A stretch of DNA of 64,000 nt from NCBI GenBank assembly GCA_905221605.1, contig CAJNDS010002208.1, positions 521,924-585,923 of the forward strand, read 5' to 3'. Made by a program: the position numbers and the translations under genes. Origin of the DNA: Symbiodinium natans. Taxonomy: Eukaryota > Sar > Dinophyceae > Suessiales > Symbiodiniaceae. A model generated the notes under the pieces. That model did not search any database, was not told where the DNA came from, and saw nothing but the letters and a program-made list of their open reading frames with translations. How positions within the stretch are numbered: the stretch's first letter is position 1; every line of letters starts with the position of its first letter. Positions 53,401-61,383 of the stretch are shown here, piece by piece.

Positions 53401-55262
53401 GACAAAATAATCCCCAAGTACTTATGTGTAGTTTTGATGGGCAGAAAAGCAATGGTTTCACCCACTCGGATACGCAAGAAGCTGCCTCCTTCACGGTGAA
53501 AGACATGATGTTTTCGCCATCTTTTGGTACACGCCCCTTTGAGATGCATGAGAACTGCAGACTTCTTGTAATTAATCAGCATGTTGAATTTTTGCAAGTG
53601 CAGAAATAGTTTCCCAGCCTTTTGCAAGAAAGAATCCAAGTCAGCCGCCTGTGCAATCACATCACAAAAGTGCAGCTCATCCGCAAAGAAGGTACAAGAG
53701 GACTGAAGCCATTCCTGTGGCAGAAAATCACTAGCCGTACGAAAGAAGTAGCAGGTGTAAAGGACCCATAAAATGGGAGCAATTTTGCACCCTTGCCTAA
53801 CTCCAACCGTACTGTCAACCGAGCCCTGCAAGTCAGCATGCCTCAAGTGATACTCCATATCCTGATGCCACGCCATTATGGCCGCCTGGAGTTCAGACGG
53901 GATATGTGCATCACACATAGCAGCTTGAAGGAGCGTGCGATCCAGCCTGTCAAAGGCCTGGGACATGTCCACACTCACTTGGATGCCTCCAAGGACGGAG
54001 CGAGCTGGAACACAGCCCTTGCGGCGATCATACAGGGACAGCTTACCACCTTGAAGGGAGCTGCGCACGAAATCGCAGTGACAAAGAGCACGGTTAATGG
54101 CCTGACTAGTCGATCTCTGACCAACGTAAGCAAACTGAGGCCATGCCTCTACATACTTCATGATGAATGGCATGACAGCATCCCGCACAGCTCCAAGCAC
54201 ACATTTCCCATCAATGTCCTGGAGACCGATGGGCCGTAGGTCTCTTGGGACTTTGGGTGTGGCAATCTTTGGTATGAAGGCCAGCCACGCGTCCTTCCAA
54301 GGCTTGGGAACCACGGAGGTCAGCTGATGTACAAGGGCTTCAATCGCCTGACAGCCCAATCTGCCTGTCATCTTCCATGCCACGGCTGGGACATGCCCTG
54401 GGGGCGCAACCTTGCGCAGAGGGAGGCGTTTCATGTTGGCCAGCAGGGATTCCTCCGTCACATGTTTTGCAAGGCCCGTAAGATCATATTCCTGCCCATC
54501 AGCTGTGGCCGACGAGAAAAGAGTGCAGCAGTGGTCCTGCAGGAGTTGCATTTCTCCATGATGATCCAGCAAGGCGCCATCCTCACCTCTCAGACGGACT
54601 TTCCTACGGACCTGTTTGGGGGCCAGTTGCCGAACGACCGCATACAGATCATGCATCCGGCCTTTTTGCGATGCTTCTTCCGCTTCCTGCAGCTTGGTCA
54701 GGCGCCAAGCCTTGCGGCGTCGGCGCCAAGTTTTTTTCATGTCTCGATGAGATGCATGAAAGCGGGCCTGTGCCTGCCAGACCTGAAGAATGGATTTCAA
54801 AGTAACCACACGCGGTCGACGAAATGCATGGTAGCATTTCCACATAGCCTTGATAGACAGGGCACCCTCCTTTTGACACCACGCTGGCCTATAGCCTATC
54901 TGTGGGGCGGGTTTAGGGTACAGCTCAAGACAGCTGTCCAGGACAGCAGATTGCAACCCAGCAACAGAGGCCTCTGCTTGCTCAAGCTTTTGATCAAAGA
55001 GATTCTGGAAACGTTCCACAGCCTCAGGGTGGTGCAGGTAGTCATGTATCATGGCCTTCTGATCCCACGCAGGCCCCGGCGGAATTGGAGGCTGATGGCA
55101 TCTCCGGACAGGGCGAAGATCAGCCAGGACGGGGTAATGCTTGCCCCCCTCACGCCATGGAAAGAAGTCCAGGCTTGACGTGTGTGCACATCTGGCTCTT
55201 GCATCAGCATCCTGCCTACGGGTATAGAATGGTATAGACATGATCGATGTGCGAGCTGGCAT
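50424..55262 (-). CDS. LINE-B RT / zinc-finger / ubiquitin-protease-like ORF, 1,612 codons
   Basis: Begins with the tail of the endonuclease (D-F-F-P-W-R-E-G-G-K-H-Y-P-V). RT spans about 54,350-53,500: W-L-A-F-I-P-K-I, L-R-P-I-G-L-Q-D-I-D-G-K, V-S-V-D-M-S-Q-A-F-D-R-L-D (motif A), G-V-R-Q-G-C-K-I-A-P and F-F-A-D-E-L-H-F, where the usual Asp pair is Asp-Glu. Four zinc fingers lie at about 52,880-52,330 (C-P-V-C...H-M-T-R-K-H; C-A-A-C...H; C-P-L-C...H; C-R-Y-C...H-A-A-R-C). From 52,310 to 51,371 the authentic protein seems to be in the overlapping frame. From 51,370 this frame carries a USP/C19-like domain: G-G-S-C-V-Q-C-I-H-P-G-M, I-K-E-W-R-L-I-Q-G-E-W and S-V-Q-A-V-G-M-H-L-G-G, then L-G-K-Y-C-T where H is expected for K. 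Confidence 0.82.
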   Translation of the reverse strand: MPARTSIMSIPFYTRRQDADARARCAHTSSLDFFPWREGGKHYPVLADLRPVRRCHQPPIPPGPAWDQKAMIHDYLHHPEAVERFQNLFDQKLEQAEASVAGLQSAVLDSCLELYPKPAPQIGYRPAWCQKEGALSIKAMWKCYHAFRRPRVVTLKSILQVWQAQARFHASHRDMKKTWRRRRKAWRLTKLQEAEEASQKGRMHDLYAVVRQLAPKQVRRKVRLRGEDGALLDHHGEMQLLQDHCCTLFSSATADGQEYDLTGLAKHVTEESLLANMKRLPLRKVAPPGHVPAVAWKMTGRLGCQAIEALVHQLTSVVPKPWKDAWLAFIPKIATPKVPRDLRPIGLQDIDGKCVLGAVRDAVMPFIMKYVEAWPQFAYVGQRSTSQAINRALCHCDFVRSSLQGGKLSLYDRRKGCVPARSVLGGIQVSVDMSQAFDRLDRTLLQAAMCDAHIPSELQAAIMAWHQDMEYHLRHADLQGSVDSTVGVRQGCKIAPILWVLYTCYFFRTASDFLPQEWLQSSCTFFADELHFCDVIAQAADLDSFLQKAGKLFLHLQKFNMLINYKKSAVLMHLKGACTKRWRKHHVFHREGGSFLRIRVGETIAFLPIKTTHKYLGIILSYQAYEKATVLHRLEQSKAAYHRLRPVLTSKSTLNQQERLRVWQVCVLSCLRYGLDSIPLRQGLLKLIQVQCARQIRAITRSPVHLSKESTARLYDRLRIPTELTHLRGIQAKQLPEAQHRQVQRGSFCLEQMDWLLKVTAAYEQLQEPLPPNASTVPDSASASTAALIPLPLAVRGQACPVCGLYFKDVTGVKIHMTRKHPASQVVTRPLYEQSRCGVDGMPTCAACRRPFSSWGALKQHVLGGHCRLPLLEQTPSDNLSLRQHPLVIATVRAQGWQGLLDLRLVRERVLHFCPLCNQWCVNASGVKVHLQDVHPQWHDLQPRIKQIASVFRRGMVKPCRYCGLQNFDKSRHAARCPVISTSILLGSLLAESNGGSQCEGDGSLLWQLPTGDCADGGLRESLQTTPRDGGGGVEGMELPETQGQRQGQRAWEEWWQTRAGQGQMDASGGQFLEGTLREGPHDADGTTDPEARGSTESSTSRFCPSPVAAEHWGRVHRGDAVGGVQKVEEDERHHASSAPGVVEGYDDGWHAESPEGPTPPGIHGREAAGECEKGSTPGCAGTLGIPSLGSRAGEASGGCQSHTLENRGDPPAACGLREGQRESRAVSLPCEGRIQLLGVRALRDRSGSPGSGGGGPVSEPEGVVPVLGLADHRCSSSQRQTGTVCHGTEDPGLSALNPLGVLPFMDGGSCVQCIHPGMQEALRCSCLPVSLMHTCGLAWLVGTLWIFTYLRGPMPQNLQRLWRVLQAPESGPLLQTIKEWRLIQGEWARCGSHHFGAMQVLFQVHMPGVRCFDGSWQRRSATGGKMQICGTRSTSHGIGLRVPADITAVDVQQCLEAWAFSDEFCGLLDPPSVLSLYLLPARQPDTDRDLSQRSDAVALSPDVPNSACCLRASSPCITWDWDSILVPTFADVSSLDIAYTSYSVQAVGMHLGGASGASLGKYCTILRHRDDLLLAKEAHTPYACTLQHGHQRGAKMLWCVRHEQPTKAACI
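51371..52306 (-). CDS. LINE-B overlapping 311-codon frame, conserved helical region
   Basis: An open frame wholly inside the 1,612-codon ORF. It starts M-E-A-S-L-L-K-A-M-A-G-A and has a K-G-K-G-K-G-K-G-R-G-K tract. R-L-I-L-R-H-E-D-Q-L-S-L, W-K-K-M-R-D-T-T-P-A-Q-L, R-F-H-A-K-A-E-Y-S-F-S-E-F and I-I-G-A-R-L-R-K-D-K-P-G-R follow. These words recur in dinoflagellate retroelement polyproteins between zinc fingers and the protease-like domain. The 1,612-codon frame here is Gly/Glu/Ser-rich and looks fortuitous. Either a frame change occurs on both sides or this is a separate protein. Confidence 0.7.
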   Translation of the reverse strand: MEASLLKAMAGASAKEMEAFFGSFRQGTAPMEDSENPFKRRRETEEEESRAWSSQKPKGKGKGKGRGKNGGRREQAKDRWTLPEDNSWRGHYEKDLMTQMARLILRHEDQLSLQRQDSVLHLWLRNTGEESIVGMLWEVSKKWKKMRDTTPAQLQASLRATMMAGMLKALKDRLHQVSTDEKLLENAKKVQLLDAQGHWVYQVWDHELEKLQVDASRTPLKTEEIHQLLAVCEKANESPVLYRFHAKAEYSFSEFVHFEIEVGHRGQEAADLYRSLKVLCQCSVLQIIGARLRKDKPGRSATAQRIQDYLR

Positions 55263-58200
55263 CCGTCGAGCAAAAGGTTACCCCAGCATGCCTGACCCAG
55301 CTGTTCAGTAAGCAGAGATCAAAGTCACGGATCAAATCCATGAGCATATCTGCATCGTCATCGAGAGGTCTGGTAACATGGGCCTGAACATTCCCCACCT
55401 GCCCCTGCATTGCAGAGCATTGTGTGTTCATATCACCTGCCAGGATCAGGGGATTACGCCTAGGGAGGCGATCAAGAACAACCCGGAGATGACGCCACAT
55501 CTGAGCCCTCTTAGCCTCATAGTGTTGCACCGGCTTAGGACCAGTGGAGACGCTCTGGTAGGTGTTAACAACGTCCACGGCCGTTTCTCCAAGGTGAATC
55601 CTGACGTGCAACAACCTTCCCACTAATATCTCCATGTAGGCAAGGCGGTGTGCTTGGGCAGCAGGTAAGAGGACATGTGAGATCATGACCATCAGCCCGC
55701 CTGACCTAAACTCGGAAGGACAGCTCGAGGTAATGACATGCCAACCTGGCGTGGAGTACTCCGAACTATGTTTCCAATGGGTCTCCTGAAGGCAGACGAT
55801 ATGCGGGCGAACCTCCTCGGGGGTCTGCAGCATGGCAGCCATAAAGACATCGTAGGCATCCGTCGCAAGACCACCGACGTTGTATGTCATAAACCTGATA
55901 CGACACCCTGAAGAAGGTTTTGGAGCCGGGCCAGCAGCAAGGCTGCCTGGTTCTGGGCCAGCGCATGGAGCCCTTTTCGTGCCTGCATATTTCGCCCCCA
56001 ACTGAGCGATGGTGTGCCAGCGTCCTCGGTACATTGCCCCGCCATCCCGCGTAGCCCGATGCACAGCACGTTTGTAGGCTCGCTTCCTAGCATGGGAAAA
56101 GAGGGAGACACCAACCTGACTGGGGGTGCAGTCCGATAGAACACTGGCGGCTCGTGATGAAAGATATGAAGATGCGTAAGGCTCAAACCCGTGATTCCCA
56201 GGTGATCGGAGCATGTGATGGTCATCAAATACCGCACCTGGTTCAGATGTAGCCGGGCTCACTACATCAACCCTCGCTCCTTGAGACCCTGGCAGCAAAC
56301 AAGCCATGATGCACAGAAGAAGAATAGGTGCGGCCCTCGGTATGGATCTCGGACCAAAACACCTGCAGGGTCTCATGCCGGATTTGGGACCGGCAGGGCT
56401 CAGTGGAAAGAAAGGTCGAATGAGTGTGCACACACAAGCAGTGAAGCGTGGCCTGGACCATATGGAGCAATTGCACAGAGGTTCAGTATTGGTGGACGGA
56501 CGAAGGCTGAGCCAACAGAGGAAAGAGGAGAACCAGGTATACCACTGCTGGCTATTCTGATGCATTGGGAGACCTATTCCAGCACCCAATCGAGCACGCT
56601 GCTTTCTGATTCCGAGGAGACAGCACGCTTTGGTCCCTATACGCCTCCTCCTATAACAGCCGCGCAGTATCCTTGTCATACCACGACATACCTTCGGGGA
56701 TGCAACAGCACGCCACAGGCGCTCTGAAACCAGGAGCACTCCCGCTAGACAATGCAGCAAGCAGCCTAGTCCAGCGAGTCCAGACACCCGGCAAAGATCG
56801 GCATTTTGTTGCCGCCACGCTTGCCTACAGATCGCCATGGTTCGAGCTGGAAGCAGGGCAGAAAAACAGAGAGCCTTCTCCGTTGGCGCGGGGTGTGGGT
56901 CCAGCCTGTGGCTTTGCTTGAGGATGTGACAGGGCAGGGCAGGTAGAAGCCGTGCCAGCCGAAGTCTGGGGTTCCCACCCAGCCAGCATTGGTGCCTCCA
57001 ATTTGCATGTCGGTATGGCTGACAAATTCTCCAGACACAGAGCAAACGGCAAGATTCAGGTGCCTGAGGTGGGGCACACAGTCGGTAGCTTTCCCACCTG
57101 AGGTCAACCATGGTCAGGCAAATTGGCAGAGTGGGTCTGCAGATGTGACTGTTGATAAGAATCCAACCAGTCGCTGCGCATTTTCTTTGGCAATGCCTGG
57201 CCCAGGCATGACACCAGTGGGACAAGTACAAGCTAGTCAGGACCTCTGGTATCCAGATTGGGGCGACGTTGTCCAAGGACACCTTCAACATACCGCAGGC
57301 GCCTGCCAAACTCACATGCGCACGGGTAGGACACACACCAAGTGGAAGGGGGCCCGGCTTAAGACGTACAGCTTGATCAGGCATCACACGGCTCGCCACG
57401 CAGTGATCACCTAGTACACAGAACACAGGCCAGGAAACGCTGTGAAAGCGTTCAGCAGGCCTTCGGCCATCGGCAGGCCAGCAGCACACCCCCCAGCTCT
57501 TGAGCCAGTCCAGACAGCTGCACCCACACAGAGCAGATCGGATTGCCCCAGGCCAGAACACATGACGAAGGAAGCGATGGGCAACAGGCTGCAGGTGCAG
57601 GCACACTGGTCTTTCTGACAGCCAGTTGAAAAAGCACCGGCGTGCATTGGTAGTGCATAGGGAGTAGTCCCCTAATCCGACATGGACCAGAGCGAGTGCC
57701 CTCACCATCAGAGCATGCTGCAAGTGAATGGATGGACTATCATTCTGGTATGGGAACTCCAATTGGTGGTGAAGGACATGCTCACGGAAAGGAGGGGCAA
57801 GCTGAAGGTTACAGGACCTGCAGGAGTGGCCCTCAAGCGGCATGGAATTATACCTTTTAGGGATTACCACATACTTATATCCACCCTCATCAAGCAACCA
57901 GACCCACTGGTGAATGAACCACCGCTCCTGCCAAGCCCCCAAGCTACAGCTGAACTCTGGCAGCCATGTCAGGCTCAGGTGGCATATCTCAGCTGCTCTC
58001 ACAGAGCATCGGTCCACTAGCCATACCTGTTGCAGCCAGATATGGAGCAGGGTATCACATCGGCATGGACTCGGCAGACAAGGTAGACTACGTGGGCATG
58101 AAGTCACCCTGAAGACCCTAAGGAACAAGATCCATTTCCAGCCCCAACCCTCAAGGTTCAACTCATGCAGGGCCCCACACCTCATGAGGTGCATCGCCAC

Positions 58201-58527
58201 CCGCTGTGCGTAAGGCAGTTGGAGCTCCACGGCATGTCGTCCACGTATATGCGTAATCAGTCGCCATGCAACATCCTCCGGTGGGATCTGGCGGGCTTCC
58301 AGCACTGCAAACACGACCTGAAGCCTGTGACGCATTTCGGGCGACATACACCATGCCGGAGTCCATCCTGCCCCCTGCAGGTGCCATGTAAGCTCTTCCA
58401 CCAGCTCGCCTGCACCCATTGTCTCAGGTGCTCTGTTGTAATGCGGTGGCAGTGCGTGACCAGGGATCAAGGGACCACCAAGCATCGGGCCGCCAGTGGC
58501 TCCAACCGTCCGCCGATATTGTTCCAC
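55216..58527 (-). CDS. LINE-B ORF with C-terminal APE endonuclease, 1,103 codons
   Basis: N-terminal 130 residues are helical (V-E-E-L-T-W-H-L-Q-G-A-G-W; A-H-L-M-R-C-like segments). Residues about 130-720 are open but Cys/Trp/Leu-rich and may not be the true reading. From about 56,350 the reading looks authentic: a membrane-like I-L-L-L-C-I-M-A-C-L-L-P, then K-R-A-Y-K-R-A-V-H-R-A-T and A-M-Y-R-G-R-W. The endonuclease spans about 55,905-55,240: F-M-T-Y-N-V-G-G-L, V-C-L-Q-E-T-H-W (Glu), V-V-N-T-Y-Q, L-I-L-A-G-D-M-N-T-Q (Asp, Asn) and H-I-D-H-V-Y. The frame shifts into the RT ORF near 55,230, so the final residues L-Y-P are probably not native. Confidence 0.75.
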   Translation of the reverse strand: MEQYRRTVGATGGPMLGGPLIPGHALPPHYNRAPETMGAGELVEELTWHLQGAGWTPAWCMSPEMRHRLQVVFAVLEARQIPPEDVAWRLITHIRGRHAVELQLPYAQRVAMHLMRCGALHELNLEGWGWKWILFLRVFRVTSCPRSLPCLPSPCRCDTLLHIWLQQVWLVDRCSVRAAEICHLSLTWLPEFSCSLGAWQERWFIHQWVWLLDEGGYKYVVIPKRYNSMPLEGHSCRSCNLQLAPPFREHVLHHQLEFPYQNDSPSIHLQHALMVRALALVHVGLGDYSLCTTNARRCFFNWLSERPVCLHLQPVAHRFLRHVFWPGAIRSALCGCSCLDWLKSWGVCCWPADGRRPAERFHSVSWPVFCVLGDHCVASRVMPDQAVRLKPGPLPLGVCPTRAHVSLAGACGMLKVSLDNVAPIWIPEVLTSLYLSHWCHAWARHCQRKCAATGWILINSHICRPTLPICLTMVDLRWESYRLCAPPQAPESCRLLCVWRICQPYRHANWRHQCWLGGNPRLRLARLLPALPCHILKQSHRLDPHPAPTEKALCFSALLPARTMAICRQAWRQQNADLCRVSGLAGLGCLLHCLAGVLLVSERLWRAVASPKVCRGMTRILRGCYRRRRIGTKACCLLGIRKQRARLGAGIGLPMHQNSQQWYTWFSSFLCWLSLRPSTNTEPLCNCSIWSRPRFTACVCTLIRPFFPLSPAGPKSGMRPCRCFGPRSIPRAAPILLLCIMACLLPGSQGARVDVVSPATSEPGAVFDDHHMLRSPGNHGFEPYASSYLSSRAASVLSDCTPSQVGVSLFSHARKRAYKRAVHRATRDGGAMYRGRWHTIAQLGAKYAGTKRAPCAGPEPGSLAAGPAPKPSSGCRIRFMTYNVGGLATDAYDVFMAAMLQTPEEVRPHIVCLQETHWKHSSEYSTPGWHVITSSCPSEFRSGGLMVMISHVLLPAAQAHRLAYMEILVGRLLHVRIHLGETAVDVVNTYQSVSTGPKPVQHYEAKRAQMWRHLRVVLDRLPRRNPLILAGDMNTQCSAMQGQVGNVQAHVTRPLDDDADMLMDLIRDFDLCLLNSWVRHAGVTFCSTDASSHIDHVYTILYP

Positions 58528-59216
58528 CGCAGTCCGCGAGCTGATAGCAATGGGAGTGGGTGGCGGAGGCCCGCCCGGGGCAGTTGCTGCCTCACCGGTG
58601 TTGGCGGCGGCGGCCCAGCCGGACCCATAGCCCCAGGACTTCCAGTGTCCGTTGACGCACGTGCTGCCCCTTCCCCAGTCATCGGAGATCTCGATCTGGA
58701 CGCTCGAGAGCCTGGGCTGGTAGGCCTGCCCCTTCCAGATGCTGCAGCTGAGGCTGCTCGCCCCGTCGGAAGCGGCCTTGGTCCATTGTCGCCACGAGCA
58801 CGACCTCGTCCTCGGCCTCGGCTCCGAGCCGGCAGAAACTCACCTGAAGCTGAAGCCGCAGCTCTAGACAGATGTGTCATCATCGGGGCCATGACTTCCT
58901 CATTGTAGCCTTCTTGCTGCAGTAACACATCATGCACAGCTTGTGCCAGCTCCCAGTAAGTGAAGCTCTCCGCCACAACGGCCGACTCAAGCAGGTCAGA
59001 GAGAGCATCGTAGCCTTCCACCGCTGGGGTCTCCTGGTCATCCAGGATATCCGCCGCTGAGATAGCGAGCGCCTCTGCCAGGTGCATCTTTCTCGCGTCA
59101 GGGCTGGGCACCTCCGAGGCTGTTCCGTCGCCGTCCTCTGCCGCCCTTGCAGGGATAGCCAGGAGCACCGTGGCCACATAGGCCATCCAAACGGCCATCG
59201 CCCGCAGCCACGCCAT
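58467..59216 (-). CDS. LINE-B ORF1, gag-like, 249 codons
   Basis: Starts at 59,216 with a hydrophobic leader (M-A-W-L-R-A-M-A-V-W-M-A-Y-V-A-T-V-L-L-A) that resembles a signal peptide. A helical acidic region follows (E-A-L-A-I-S-A-A-D-I-L, then Y-W-E-L-A-Q-A-V-H-D-V-L-L-Q-Q), then R-G-R-G-R-G-R-A-R-G, a nucleic-acid-binding type tract, and a Pro/Ser/Arg-rich end. It overlaps the next ORF by 61 bases in a different frame, which suggests one protein with a frame change or coupled translation. No zinc knuckle. The role is inferred from position and the RGR tract. Confidence 0.65.
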   Translation of the reverse strand: MAWLRAMAVWMAYVATVLLAIPARAAEDGDGTASEVPSPDARKMHLAEALAISAADILDDQETPAVEGYDALSDLLESAVVAESFTYWELAQAVHDVLLQQEGYNEEVMAPMMTHLSRAAASASGEFLPARSRGRGRGRARGDNGPRPLPTGRAASAAASGRGRPTSPGSRASRSRSPMTGEGAARASTDTGSPGAMGPAGPPPPTPVRQQLPRAGLRHPLPLLSARGLRWNNIGGRLEPLAARCLVVP

Positions 59217-59271
59217 GGCTTCAAATCACTAACTACACACATCAACAAAAGAACTTTGAGCCCAGGAGCTT

Positions 59272-59284
59272 AGGCAGGCCAGTT
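59272..59284 (+). repeat. Target-site duplication of LINE-B, right copy
   Basis: aggcaggccagtt, exact match to 50,170-50,182. It abuts the LINE-B 5' end, 55 bp upstream of its first start codon. Confidence 0.88.
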
Positions 59285-59641
59285 GTCAATGAACAAGATC
59301 ACCCGTCGCCCCGACAGGTCAGTCAGCCAGTGCTTCAGAGCGACCACGGCGCCGTAGAGCTCGACGAGTCCAACGACATGCACCTTGCCATCTGAGCGCC
59401 AATGAGCAAGCACATCTGGTGGCACCGGCCCGCCAAACACATCAGCTGATCTCTCACTGTCCGGCCGGACCAAGACACCTCCTATTGAGGCTTCCGCGGC
59501 TCCATGTTTCTGCGGATCTTCCAACGCGCCATCAGTGAAGACCAAGAGCGGCCTCGTTGGCGCAGAGGCTTTGATCTCACGGGGCCGGCCACGCAGAGGA
59601 CGGTCTCGGAGAACACGGAACGCCGCGACCCCCTGGATCAT
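59272..59641 (-). pseudogene. DIRS-like element: N-terminal part of RNase H
   Basis: It reads R-P-L-L-V-F-T-D-G-A-L-E (first Asp), S-I-G-G-V-L-V-R-P, V-G-L-V-E-L-Y-G-A-V-V-A-L (Glu), then V-I-L-F-I-D-N-W-P-A (third acidic residue) and an abrupt TAA. The fourth acidic residue lies at about 50,005 beyond LINE-B. The TAA is formed at the junction with LINE-B, not ancestral. Confidence 0.85.
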
Positions 59642-61383
59642 CGATGTGGACAGGCGTTCTTTGCAAGTGACTCAACTGACGCAAATCATACAGCGCCAGC
59701 CGACCAGCTCGTCCCCATAACTGTGCATCGGCGTATTGAAGCTTGCCGAGGAACGATGGCAACTCGGCAGGAACCAAGCTTCTTTCAGCTAGAACACGGT
59801 CAAGCACAGGTTGTAGTTCGCACACACGTGAGTCCTTGTTTCGGACCCGGATGACTCCTTGAGGTGCATCGCTGACGTCGAGCTGCACACCCAGCATGTC
59901 AGCTTTGGTCGCAAAAGCATGCAGCTTCTCTTCAGCGTACTGGAACCCAAAAAGAGACAGCATACCCTTGCACGCGCCCAAGGAAGAAGCTTCGCTGAGC
60001 GCATGTGATGCGATTGGAAAGTATGCCCAGCTCACGCCAAGACTGCAACCCACAGCATGCAAGAGGGCGCTCACACGCAAGAAGTTGTGCACGCTTGATG
60101 AAGCGCCAAAGGGGAGTGTACGCATATAGTATCATAGAGTAGCATTCCACTGCAGAGGAGTCAGGACACTTCACGCACACGACCGACTTGTCATAGTCCT
60201 TCGGGTGTAACGGCAGCTGTTTGTATGCTGAACGTAAGTCCAACGACGTGACTCGCAGGTTAGCGCCACTCTGTTTCCACTGTGGGTGCACTGGCGCCGT
60301 CATTCGCTCACCTGTAGAGAGCGTGAAATCTACAACACCTCCATCTCGACAAAACCGAGCAAGGATGCTCAGCGACCACAGCACGTGGTCCATCGCCTGT
60401 AGCACAACCCGCTCCGTACAGCTGTGCGCCTCGTTCACTCGGTTTTCTTTGAAGTCATCAATGGGCCGAAGTTTCTCCTTCTGAAGGACGCCAAAACGTC
60501 TGACTGGCATCCAAACAGGATAATCTGCAAAGATATCCTGTATCGAATGGGGCCCGTCCAACCAACCCTTCTCAGTCGCCTCCTTGCGAGTGATCTCGAT
60601 CAGTTGCCGGCTGTGGGGTCCCTCCGGCTCCTCGGCGACCCTCGAGAGGATGGCTGGGCGCAGGTACTGCGACCGTTCCATCAGTTCCTCCTCGCTGAGG
60701 GTTGCGACTGTGACGCCTGGCCTGAACACATTGGACTGCGTGGCATTGCCGACCAACCTGAAGCCACTTCTCAGTTCTTCAAACAATTGGCGGTCAGGCC
60801 AGCCAATGGACTCCGCAACTCTCTCGAGCAGAACTGTTCGCTTCAGGCCAAGGACCTTGCGGACGTTGGGGTGCATCTTCGCCCGCGCCAAGTCTTCCTC
60901 AAGTTTCAGTTCGGCAGCCCACTGTCGCCAGGTGGCAAGCCTCTGCAGCCTCACTTTCGCCAGCTCCAACGGAGAAAATGTCAGCTGCTCAAAGATTGCT
61001 TTCAAGAGGAAGTCAGGTAGTTGCACCAGAGTGTCGAACGGGCGCCAAAGAGTCCTGGCCACCTGGAGAAACTGCAGTGGGGGGGGGGGGCGATAGACAC
61101 CGAAAACGCACATAACCCCCTTACATCCCCTATTCTCGGAACGCAACAACTTGCTACCCTTGGGCGCTGCCCGCACAGGCTGGCATAGGCACTGCTTACC
61201 ATCAAGAGACGGCAGGCACGGCAGCACATATGACACGACATGACTGTACTCGAACACGATTTGCGGGTGAAGGCGTCCTCGCTGCTGCTTCATGGCACGT
61301 GCTGCCAAGGGTTTGGAACTACCCACCTTCGTGCCACGCTCAACCAAGGAAGCCTCGACTACATCGCAGATGGCTTCGCACAT
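59577..61383 (-). pseudogene. DIRS-like element: reverse transcriptase
   Basis: An upstream helical region (L-A-K-V-R-L-Q-R-L-A-T-W-R) leads into RT: E-K-L-R-P-I-D-D-F-K-E-N-R-V-N, then V-T-S-L-D-L-R-S-A-Y-K-Q-L-P-L-H-P (motif A Asp). After a frame change near 60,127 comes T-L-P-F-G-A-S-S-S-V-H-N-F (motif B). Motif C reads V-S-W-A-Y-F-P-I-A-S-H-A-L, with the expected Asp pair missing, apparently by a short in-frame deletion. Then come D-M-L-G-V-Q-L-D-V-S-D and L-P-S-F-L-G-K-L-Q-Y-A-D. The RT is therefore dead twice over, by frameshift and by motif loss. Open to 61,383 (483 codons) in the first frame. Confidence 0.8.

Larger units (their letters stand above)
50183..59271 (-). mobile_element. 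LINE-B: APE-type non-LTR retrotransposon, 9.09 kb, inserted in the DIRS-like element
   Basis: A 55-bp 5' UTR is followed by a 249-codon gag-like ORF, a 1,103-codon ORF ending in an APE endonuclease, and a 1,612-codon ORF. The last has RT, four C2H2-type zinc fingers, a conserved helical region (in an overlapping frame) and a ubiquitin-specific-protease-like C-terminus. The 3' UTR is about 240 bp with an ATCTC pentamer array at 50,405-50,425, and the end is TCGAAAG-TCGAAA. Only short frame changes separate the ORFs, so it is much younger than LINE-A. Bounds are set by the 13-bp duplication and by the split RNase H. Confidence 0.9.

Noticed and set aside
56350-58100. Middle part of the 1,103-codon LINE-B ORF as a real protein domain
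   Set aside because: Cys/Trp/Leu-rich without motifs, and the other frames are no better; left as undecided rather than given a function.
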